Both the position numbers and the translations under genes were made by a program. The notes under the pieces were generated by a model that worked only from the letters and a program-made list of their open reading frames with translations, searched no databases and was not told where the DNA came from. Below, piece by piece: positions 25,755 through 37,372 of a DNA stretch of 64,000 nucleotides. Source of the DNA: Pohlia nutans (taxonomy: Eukaryota; Streptophyta; Bryopsida; Bryales; Mniaceae); the NCBI GenBank assembly GCA_022496805.1, contig CM040085.1, forward strand, positions 15,033,811 through 15,097,810, given 5' to 3'. The stretch's first letter is position 1, and each line of letters begins with the position of its first letter.

Positions 25755-28173
25755 TCAGTAAGCTAATCAGCAATTAGTTTCCATTGCCATTTGCTCCTCA
25801 CGTACTTATGTGCAATACATGGTAGAATGTCCTGAAAGGATCAATATGTTCAAAACCAATGTGTAGACTAACCCATAATGGTTAACAATCAAAATCAGTG
25901 CCATTTGTGTAGAAATTATTGTCAACTAATCAAATTTGTAGAATTTGGGCCGGTTTGTGAAACCGTATGTTCACATATTTGGGATAGTCTAATTACTGGT
26001 TTTGGGTGATGACTAACTTTTCGCTTTGAAAATTTGTAGAAATTTCATTTTTTTTAATAAAATTATAAAATTATTGCAATCTTCGCATTTTCTATTTTCT
26101 TATGAAGGAAAATTACTCTTTTTCTAATCCTACCGCGTGTAGGCTAGAAATCTTAAGTTATCCATTATGGATATTTCTACTTTAGTTTCATAGCAATCAT
26201 AACCGTGGCCTATAAACCATCATGAATAAAGATTTTGTTGGTGGTTCTTCATCTCAACCTTAAAAAATTGAAATATTGTGAGTCAAGCTCAAATCACCCA
26301 ACTCTCTAGCTTAGATGGCTGCTAAAACTTTATGCTCCTTTGTGTACGATTGTTATTACTTTTGCAAGATAGTTTTGGCTAGCGACAGCACTGGTTTTTG
26401 GATTCTCTATAATGACCTCTACTCTGATAATTGTAATGGCATTATTGTGCATGGAACTTAATCGAGGGGGTTTTCGAGGTAGGATGATTACAAATATGTA
26501 GAGTAACATTTTACATTGTGACATGTAGTAAATATGTAGTAACGTTTTACATTTTATTTTATTTTCCTATTTAAATGACAATTTTATAGTGTGGGAAACT
26601 AGATTATTTTGAGAATATTGTACTTTTCTCCACAATTCTAAAAATGCTACATAATCAAATTTGGGATGTACAATGCAAAACACCATACAAGTTATGCATG
26701 ACCAATACATTTTCATATGTAGTACCAAAGTGTGCACCCTAACTCGAAAACACCCTTATATAATGTGCAAGTGGGCAACTAGGTTTAAAAGAAGTCAAAC
26801 ACATCATAGCTGAACCAATTGTTTTTTGCAACAACCAAGTAATTTCAATGAAATATTGTAGTTTCAAAGTCAAAAGTTCGATGCTTGCATACAACTAATG
26901 GTAGCCAAGTTAGCTTTTTGTACAATAGTTTCACAAGTAACAACCATTTGTGATAAATGCAAAGGTTAAGAATTAGCAAAAAAAATATTACAATCTTAAA
27001 ACAATAAAAATGTTTCAGTACATATTTTGAGATATTGTCGACATTCTCAAAAGTTATACTTTGAAAATTGTTTTATACATGATCTTACTACATAATCTTT
27101 TTAGGAATTTAAGCATTGGCTATATATTTGACTCTTTTGTAAATTTAGACTATCGTACAAAAAATTAGCCATAAAGTTAGCACTTCATAGTGTTTAAAAC
27201 TACCACAAGTTTCCGATAACAATGGCAATAATAGTTTAAGTTTTCTTTGGAACAACTAATGAGAGTTGAAACATTTTGTGCTTCAAGGACGTCCCATTAA
27301 GATAAATGCAGTGTCAATAGTATATTATTAGGTACGTTATTTTATAATTTTAACTTAAAATTGTAGAATAATATTACGTGAACGTTGGAAACATTACAAG
27401 ACAACTTGGATTGGGTTTTCCTTTGGTAGACTAACTATCTCATGTAAAAATATGTAGCATATGTTCACTAATATAATGAGATTATAATTTATTTTTTGAT
27501 ATTCATCTATCTTACAAGTATGAATATAAAATCAGACAATGTGAAATGCAAATGGCTTTTGGAAATTAATTTAAACTACTTTGATGGATATAGAATGCTT
27601 GCTAGCTAGGGCCAAAATACAATTTAGGCTACTCAACCTTAAACATCTTTCCAAGCCTCGTTCCAAGCCCCTCAGACTTGATTTCCAAGGAATCTTGCTT
27701 CTAGCAGGAGCACTATTTAACTCCTCACGTGACATAGATCATTTGATTCTTGCCCAAGTTCCCAATTGATTCCTCGTGTGTTTTTTTCTTTATTGTGATT
27801 GGTCATGCACCCATGCCCGACCTAAATATATAATCTATATTCTTTCATAAATTCTCATGTTATCCACTGAGGACCTAAAATGTCATTTAAGGGTTAAAAG
27901 GTCACGTTTTACCTATAAAGAGTTCAAACATTCAAGAGACTCTAGTTTGCTGGAATTATAAGAAGCATCACAACTTTAATTATGTATGAATGTCTGTGTT
28001 ACTTGTGAGTCACACAATCCCACTGATGAACATAATTTAGGAAACATTTATTAAATTTGTAAGTCGGCGCATTGCGTATGTTCTATTCTTCCATATTTAT
28101 TCCAATCTGTAATTCGTAACAAATATTTTCCACTAACACCGTTATTTTATCATTTATTAATTACTTTTTAGAA

Positions 28174-28205
<32 letters not shown>

Positions 28206-29290
28206 CAACCCCTAAAGAACACGCTCCATAGCTACATAGTTAAACATCGATTCAAAATTAAACTTAGCCTTTAAAATTGTATATAACTTTGTATTTTATG
28301 GTTTTTGTCCCACAAGACTTTATGTTTTATATGAGTAAAAAAAATTAATTAATTTTGTGAAGAAATGTAATTGTTACAAATTTTATAGTCAAAAACCAAA
28401 TTTTTTTTTGAAAAAGACAACAAAATAAATTAAATAAATTTGAAATTTTATCTCCTCATATTAGTAAAAATGAAAAACAAAATTTTAAAAAATGTAACCA
28501 ATAGTTTTGTATTCCACACCCTAAAAATACCTTGGAATATGATCTTTAAGTCAAATTACATTATCATGTGTGGTTTAGCATTTATATAATTACACAAGTA
28601 AAAAATTGATCTTTTCAATATTTATTAAGATGTTTTTATGAGATTGGAAGTTCTTCATTGATTTAGGGTTTAGCAAATCTTGTGCTTCTTTAACCGACCT
28701 TTTTCCTTTTCTTTCTCTCAATTTCTTGGCACATACTTCTCCGTTACAATCAATTAATATGTATGTGTGGCTCTTATATGCAACTATTGGTGGCATTTGT
28801 GTGTTGCTCCAGATATAGCATCTTTAGATGTTTTGCCGTCATCTAGTTCTTCAAGGTACTTTTACCTTATTGTACTTGACTTTTGTTTAAAACTTTATAA
28901 AACACAATAGAAGGCCAATTATTTTACTTGCGTTTTGAATATTTTGTTTTCATGGACTTCCTATATAATTGTTAGTCGAAAAAACTTGGTGGACAAACCA
29001 CCCAAGGAAACGTATAGTGGAGGTTCTTTGGTTTAAGGAAGGTCAGATAGTCTATTGTAACGTAATTAAAGTCACTTATGAGGTAATTTTCTATTGTAGT
29101 TTGATTATGGCTAGGAACAAAGATAAATTAACCCCTTGGATATAGGTATAGGAAACACTCTTTATCCTATCTCTAGTTTCTGTCCATGACTTATGGATGC
29201 AACAATACAAATATGTAGTCCCTGTCTTATCCTAGTGTGTTGGCTTATAAACAAAGGCAGCTTTTAGCCTGAAGGGGATTACAAAACATA
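25755..29290. other. Gene-free AT-rich stretch
   Basis: No exon recognised. It holds an (AT)n microsatellite at about 28178-28205, an isolated AACCCCTAAAGAACACG terminus near 28206 and a TTTAAGGGTTAAAA end near 27890 that look like orphan TTAA-element ends. Remaining sequence shows no structure to me. Confidence 0.4.
28178..28205. repeat. (AT)n microsatellite
   Basis: An uninterrupted run of AT dinucleotides of about 28 bp in non-coding sequence. Confidence 0.95.
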
Positions 29291-30450
29291 TAGCTCAAGG
29301 CATGAAAGTAACAATTTTCTTGTTGCAATTGCTCAAGGCATAATCTCACAAAGTTTGCTTATAGCATCACTCATTCATCACTCATTCATCACTCAACCAC
29401 ATGTTAGTTATTAAAATATTGCTTATAGCATTGAACCATGTATTGATTTGCTCAAGGCAATGTATTCCAATTGTATGGCTTTACGCTTGTAAAATTGCTT
29501 TTAGCATTTTGTTCCTCTTATTGCTCTACGCAGTTCTCGTATTAATTTGCTTATAGCATTCTTTTTATTCAACTGCTCAAGGCGTTACAACACCAGGCTA
29601 CTCTCTTTAATATTTTCAACCACCTGCACACATTCCTTTCAGCATACACAAAAGACTTAATTGCTTTAAGCCTGACCAATTTGCTTATATCAGAAGTACA
29701 TCATCATCATGGACTGTTGCTTATAGCACTAACAGGCTACAATTAGCTTTAAGCTTTGTTAATTCAACAGGCTCTCACAAGTGATTCTTTCTTTCTCAAC
29801 TGTCCCAACTCTGGAATTTATAAAACTATTGCAATTACTATTGCACTCATTCACTCGTTCACATCAATTATTGCTCAAAGGCATTGCACTCTGATCATAC
29901 TAAAAAATTGCTTTAAGCAGTTGTAACCACTAATTGCTTCAAAGCTTCAATCAATTTCTCAAACAATTCAACATGTGGTTACATACACACAAATTCCAAT
30001 GACTTTAAACAATTGCTTTAAGCATACATCCATTCACAAACACTGCTTTAGAGCCACTGCAGTTTCCTTAAGCAAATAAATACTGTTTAGCTTTAAGCAC
30101 ATACAGTCCCTAACTATGCTTTAAGCAGACTCCAGTTACTGCCAAGCACACATATACAAATTGCTTTAAGCACTGAAACAACAGAATGACTTTAAGCCTT
30201 GACAACTCAACAATTCCTTTCACAGGAAGTACAACCACTTGCCCAATCACTAGGACTTATAGCTTCATAAACACACAGACTATATCAAAATAATTGCTTC
30301 AAGCTTTCTTATTACAAAATGATGGTCTTAACAAAGTATACTTGCACACAAAAATTGGAGCCATATTTCACATCTAGTACTGCTTCAAGCTCAAAAATAA
30401 TGAGAGAGAGAAAGAGAAACATAACTCCTTTAATACTAAGCTACAAGCTC
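29291..30450. repeat. Array of irregularly spaced 12-bp imperfect palindromes
   Basis: At least 25 copies of a 12-bp motif of the form TTGCTnnnnGCA, clustered as TTGCTCAAGGCA, TTGCTTATAGCA and TTGCTTTAAGCA. Examples begin at 29329, 29355, 29419, 29448, 29495, 29521, 29547, 29573, 29661, 29717, 29908, 30013 and 30161. Spacing varies (mostly 26-64 bp) and the spacers are not related, so this is not an ordinary satellite. Variants change along the array: AAGGCA and TATAGCA types at the left, TTTAAGCA types at the right. No coding capacity. It resembles the subterminal binding-site arrays of some DNA transposons, but no element ends were found. Confidence 0.8.
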
Positions 30451-32088
30451 AAAGTAACTTCCCAAACCGGTCTAACCAACTTAACTTCCTAACCGTTTGA
30501 AACTACTTTGACATCAAAAACTCCAAAGAAGTTCACACTAAAACTAAAACTAAGAGTATTGAGAACCCTATTTACACAAAAAAAACCAAAACACAAGTGT
30601 CCTACTAACTTTCTACATTTACAATAATTTTAAATTATTGTGGGTTGTTTGACTTTGATAGTCGTCTTCCCAAGAAGTTGAAACGAAGCAATTATGTTGT
30701 TTTGATCATCCAGCCCGAGGGAGTTGATGCCATATTGACGATACACAATAGGGTGTTTTCACGCTAGGACATCCACATTGGCCAAAAAAAGAAAGTGTAT
30801 AGTATGTTAAACATTTGCCATTATTGCAACACCAACTCTATATAATAATTATGGAAAATATTTAAAAATTTAAAATGGTATAGTTTTAGAATCTTTATAA
30901 TATTATCAACATATTTTATACGATTTTATAGAATATTCTATATTATTCTTGAAATCTTTTTACATACTATAGACTGTAACAATAAAAAATATTACACATT
31001 TGGATCCAAATTCTATTATTAGAATTAAAATTTAATTTATATCAAAAATTTTGACATTGTTTTATAAAATTGTTAAACCCTTTATGTAAACATATTGTTT
31101 AAGTAAATGGTAGAATTTAAAAACTCCAAATTTACAACATGTAACTACATATTTTGGTCGCCCTACCGTGAAAACACTAAACATTACATACTAGAGGTTT
31201 TTGCTATCTCTCAAACGATGAAAAAACTAACAAATCAGGAGGTTGGGAATCGAAATTGTTTGGTGGCAAATGGGTTAACTGGGAATCCTTTCTATGTCAA
31301 GGGATCCTTGCTAACGGATTTTTATGTCATACACCAAACCCATTATGAACTCATATGTTTTGAGGCTATCAAATTCTCGAGCAAGATTTTTTTGAGCTTC
31401 TACTTTCTTTTGATTGCATGAAGCACGTCAAGTGTTTGTCGATGGTTTCATGTTTGACACTAACTTTTTTATTTCATATCCATGTTATTCATTATCAGAG
31501 CTTTAGCATGTGGAGTGTCTATATAACCATATAGTTCTCAAAGTTTTGATGTTGTGCACCTTTTTGCAAAGTATGTGCTAAAAAAGGCTGCAAAATATTG
31601 CAAGTTTCTAATATTAAAATCCAAAGCCATGGATTGAATATTTCCCCTTTGGAGTATTGGCTAAGACTCTCAGTATTTTACAAGTTACGAAGACGGATTT
31701 CACAATTGAGAAGCAAAAGCTGACTTATTTGCTAAAGAAGGCTAAACAACATGTTGTTCAAAGACATTGTGGATGAGGGCATCAACACTTTGGGATCTAG
31801 CTTTGAGGATATCTCCATGGATGAGTTTTTGCACTAATTTTTATTTTGATATTATATATACACACACATATATGCAAGAATGTTAAGCATATGGGACTTT
31901 TTGTCAAGGTCAAACTTAACATAAATGAGTCGAAGTTCAAAACAAGTGTTGCGAAACCTCATAAATTATTTTCTGCTCAAATGCTTGCAGACGATGACAT
32001 TGAGGCATACATTGATGAAGAGGACTTAAATACAACTAAGGAGGAAAATGGAGTTGAGAAGGATAGTGATATTGGTACATGATAAGAT
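30451..32088. other. Gene-free AT-rich stretch
   Basis: Several short open frames occur (for example about 31107-31421 and 31846-32082) but have no recognisable family or coding-like composition. The 31.5-32.1 kb part might be an old retroelement or gene remnant; I cannot show this. Confidence 0.35.
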
Positions 32089-32248
32089 ACTACACCGATT
32101 ATTGCCATTATTGTGGGTCACAGTAATTTAGTATTTTCACAATAATTGTGGTACCTATTAGAACAAAGTGTGACTCACAGTATTTGAGAATCCTCATAGT
32201 GAGTAGTGAGGATTGTGTGTAAAGTGGCAATAATCGGTGTAGTAGTGA
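32089..32248. mobile_element. Short MITE with TACTACACCGATTATTGCCA inverted repeats
   Basis: Left TACTACACCGATTATTGCCA and right TGGCAATAATCGGTGTAGTA are perfect complements over 20 bp, about 160 bp apart end to end. Internal GTGGGTCACAGT / GTGACTCACAGT segments repeat. Non-coding. The target duplication is unclear, so a CACTA-like or other affiliation is open. Confidence 0.8.
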
Positions 32249-32384
32249 CGAGGGAGAAAGGATGTGGCAATCCACTCTATCTAGCAATCAAGCATTGTAC
32301 TTAACAGTAGAGCCTCTACAAGCCTGGATAGAGCCTTTATGAATGTACTAATTGTCACCTTCGTCACCTTTGTTTAAATTTATT

Positions 32385-32526
32385 TGATTTTTTTTACCAA
32401 CAAATGCAATGTTCTTCATTCTCTATGATATAAAATTTGGTCCCATTAAAATGATTGATTTTTTACAATATGATTAAATAAATTTGTCATTTAAAAACCA
32501 TTAATCCTTGATCCTTTAGGGGTTGA
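32385..32526. mobile_element. Family F TTAA-type element, partial copy F4
   Basis: The right part matches family F (ATCCTTGATCCTTTAGGGG terminus, then TTGA instead of TTAA). The left end is not recognisable. Confidence 0.5.
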
Positions 32527-33177
32527 ATGATAAAAATTTCTTTGAAAACTTTTTCCCATCAGTGACTAGCATCTTCAAATTTTTTGCTAAAATTGAGTAT
32601 CCAATTTGACTTGGAAAGATTTTTTACCGGTCAGAGCATTCAAGGCTAGTATTTTTTTTGGGTAGATACCAGCTAGACTCTTATTGTTTGGCAAAATTTG
32701 AGTTTGGGTTGGTGCATGAGGTTTGGTAAGAGTTATACTGGCCTCATTGTGAGGCATCCATTATGTTACAATATTCAAGTGGTCGAATGCATGGAGCCAG
32801 AAGGCAGGTATTGCCAAAATAGCACCTAGGTAGCACATGTGTATCATCCTTATATTACCTATATATTAATATGAAAAAAGCATTCAAGGAACCTAAGATT
32901 GCATAGCATAAGAGAGCAATGCAATGGAACATCCTTTTGAAAACTGGATCAAAAGAAAATCTTCACTTAGATTCCCTCTTCTAAGTACTGAAGTATGTTG
33001 TTCTTCAAGAAATGGAAAAGTAGCAAAAATGCTAAGATTTAAAAAAAATAAAAATCACTGCCGTGGATTACGGAATAGATCCAAGGGCCGAGACGAGAGC
33101 GGCCGTGGTCGTCGTCCTCGGTCGGGGAGTGTGATCCTGCCTGCCGAGGCGAGGCGGCGACTGACGGGCGCAGTCCT

Positions 33178-33184
33178 TATATAA
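33178..33184 (+). promoter_or_regulatory. TATA box of H3.3 copy 2
   Basis: TATATAA sits at the downstream edge of a GC-rich block (33060-33175) and about 150 bp before the leader-intron donor, a typical core-promoter position. Confidence 0.65.
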
Positions 33185-33333
33185 CTCTTGACGCGTTCAT
33201 CCCTTTCCTCCTGTTCATTTTCGTTTCTGTCTTCATTTGCACCCTTGTCTTCCTGCACTCTCGTTGTCCGCCCGCACGCACTCACTCATCGCTGTGTCCG
33301 CATCGTCACCGCCGTTCCATTTCCTGTTTCAAG

Positions 33334-34641
<1,308 letters not shown>

Positions 34642-34684
34642 GCAGTCTTTCCCGGATGCGTTGAAAAAAAAACCCAAAAAAATC

Positions 34685-34690
34685 AATAAA
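34685..34690 (+). terminator. Poly(A) signal-like AATAAA of H3.3 copy 2
   Basis: AATAAA lies 44 bp after the TAG stop in A-rich sequence. Motif and position only. Confidence 0.4.
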
Positions 34691-34920
34691 ATCAAATTGG
34701 GGTTCTTGTGAACCCACCAAAAACTAGATGTGCATGTGCCATGAATGTCTTGGGTGAGATATGGTGATATTGTGTGAATGAGTTTGTTTTTGAGTTTGGT
34801 ATGCGGTGGAAGGGTTTTGTTGGCCGGTTTTGGTCTTCGTCGTCGATGTTTATACTTTGTTGATGTGTTGTTGTTCTTCGATGTTGTTCTGTGTTGGTGG
34901 GGGTGGCATTGTTGCTTCTC

Positions 34921-36489
34921 TTAACCCCTAAACGTCCTACCGTCCTGTACAGAATAAAACACACAGTTCTCTCACGTCGTTGACTTTTTGTAGTGTGGGT
35001 TTTTTACTATATATATATATTTTTGGGAAGTTAGCTTCATGCATGTGAAAGGGGATGATTTGTGAAATTTTTATGCCTCATTTCATGTTGTAGTGATTCA
35101 CCAAAAAATTTGGAAGATTTCAGCGTAAAAGTGCTCTAAAAAAAGTGAACTCATAAAATTATGCAACCAAAATATCTCCAAAAGTCACTACACTTGTATA
35201 GTTTTTCATCCATCCAAATCTCTCTTGGTTCTTGTGCTAATTGACTATCATTTGTATGGTATGGATCATCAAAATAAGATATTGTGATTTTTTGAAAACA
35301 ATTAGTTTATGTCAAGTTTCATTCTTAGTTCAAGAAATGAGACCTTAACCCTAAACGTCCCAGCGTCCAGTTTTTGGACGATAAATAGATTCCAACTTAG
35401 ACTACACTCACATTACTTCATGGATGAAACTCATTCAATTTTTTGAAAATACTTTATGAAGTTATTGTCCTATCTAACGGTTGGATTTGGTGTTACTAGC
35501 GTGCATATTTTTTTTAGATTACAAATGTGGAAGTATGTCAAGCAGTTGACCAAGCCAAAATTGCATTGACTTTAGTTCAAAAGTGAGCTTGCTAAAATGA
35601 GGTCATAAATTGAAGTAACACAAAATTTTCAAAAAATCACCATTTCAAGAGTATCTCATTTCAAATCCATTTCAACAAATTTCACTCAAAAAATATCAAT
35701 ATTTTGTTTGTAATCAAATTTAGAAGGAAATTATAATTATAGCTTTGAAATTTTATAATAAAATATCAATGATGGCATACGAATGGAACCTAAAATTCAA
35801 TATCTACAACTTTCATTTGTATAACAATTCCGAAATATTCTTCTAAATAGCATTTTATAATGATTTTTCTCAAACTGTCAATTCTGGGGATACCTTGGGA
35901 CATTTAGGGGTTAAACATGTTTTCCCCAGATAAGTAGAATCAAATAATGAAAACCATACCATCTTGTAGTGCATGTTATTCCAATTTCATTACAATATTT
36001 TTAAAAATATTTTGTGTTAATTTGGGATTTTTTATTTGAATTTCAAGAGAAAACCTTGCAAAATTAATTTAAAAATATTATTAAAATATATGATGAATCC
36101 AAAAGTACATTGATCTTCACATTGACATTTACGTATGTTTATGAGAGTATATATAAATGGATTTGATATAAATGAGATACTCTTAAACATGGTGATTTTT
36201 TGAAATTTTTGTGTTTCTTAAATCTATGACCTCATTTTTGCAAGACCACTTTTGAACTACAGTCAATGCAATTTTGGCTTGGTCAACGACTTGACATACT
36301 TCTACATTTGTAATTTTAGAAAAATATGTACTCAAGTATGACAAATCCAACCATTAGATAGGACGACAACTTGGTGAAGTATCTCCAAAAATTTAGATGA
36401 CTTTCATCCAAGCACTGATGAAAACGTAGGGAAGGTTTGAATCCGTTAGTCGTCCAGTTTCTGGACGCTGTGACATTTAGGGGTTAATC
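34921..36489. mobile_element. Composite cluster of family D, B and C TTAA elements
   Basis: It starts with a family D left end (TTAA then CCCCTAAACGTCCTACCGTC) that runs to about 35200. There it switches to family B in reverse orientation (35200-35344), which is interrupted by a complete family C element (35349-35910). Family B resumes at about 35915-36135 and is joined to family C sequence ending CATTTAGGGG plus TTAA near 36480-36486. Internal switches at about 35200 and 36138 look like recombination or deletion between elements. Non-coding. Confidence 0.75.
35349..35910. mobile_element. Family C TTAA-flanked element, copy C1, nested in family B
   Basis: TTAA at 35345-35348 and 35911-35914. 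Left terminus CCCTAAACGTCCCAGCGTCC; right terminus GGACATTTAGGGG. The interrupted B sequence reads GACC-TTAA before and TTAA-ACATG after. The uninterrupted B1 copy has GACCTTAAATATG (complement of 6735-6747) with one TTAA. Insertion therefore duplicated exactly TTAA. It is related to C2 at 58232-58811. Confidence 0.9.
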
Positions 36490-37372
36490 CATGGATTTCA
36501 TTGATATCATGGTCTTTTTGTGGGATGGAGGGAGTACCGGTATCATTTTGGCTTTCAAGCTGAGTCAGTGCACTTTTCTCTTATGACTTGCATTTGCTAC
36601 GCTGTTTATTTTCTGTAGTGTATGGTATACTATTTTGTAGTTCTTCTAAAACACTGAACAACTTTTCATTGAAAAGCTTCTTGATGATGGTCTCAAGGTA
36701 CACAAGTTAATAAGAACAATTCACTTACTCTTTAATATCACATTCTAGTATATGAATAAAATATCTGGTATTCTGTATGCTCCTGATTGGGCTCTTTCCC
36801 CATGCCAAGTTCTGAATTGTTCACATATTTAAAGAGTTCCTAGTGTACAGTACATTATATTGGTGTTGCATTGAATCATGAATGGCTCTAGTCACTAGTA
36901 CACTCTTCAACACAATTTTGAGTGTTACAAGAAGCTTGCATCCACGGTTATTTGCACAGCATTCTTCAAAGATTTTTAGTACAATACCGGGCAGTGAAGA
37001 TATGGACCACCAAAATTTTGCAACCAAGACAATGTAGACAAATGCAACTTTAAATTAGTTGGTGCAAGCTCAAAAGTCTATAAAATTGAGAACCATAAAG
37101 TGCAATAGGTATAAATTTGATGAATAAAAGTAGAAGCCAACTGGATTTTTGAATGAACTTCTTTTTAATGAAATGGGGGCATTGTAATAGTTGTGAGCAA
37201 TACGGTAATAGGGACGGCTACCTTATATTCACTTCTGAATATTTGTTTCATCAAGTGAAAAAAATGTTTGAATATTCGGTTGATCTATGAACTTTGGTAC
37301 CTTCTCAAGAGGAGAGTTGTGCTACGACTAACTCGGTAAAGCAACGCAACAATACATCGCCTTTACCATTGA
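36490..37372. other. Intergenic sequence, 3' side of the hydrolase gene
   Basis: No exon or repeat boundary recognised; it presumably includes the 3' UTR of the minus-strand hydrolase. Confidence 0.35.

Noticed and set aside
28178..28205. (AT)n tract considered as an unusual structure
   Set aside because: An ordinary microsatellite in AT-rich intergenic DNA.
31107..31421. 104-codon open frame on the plus strand
   Set aside because: No domain or conserved motif; AT-rich with no start or splice context.
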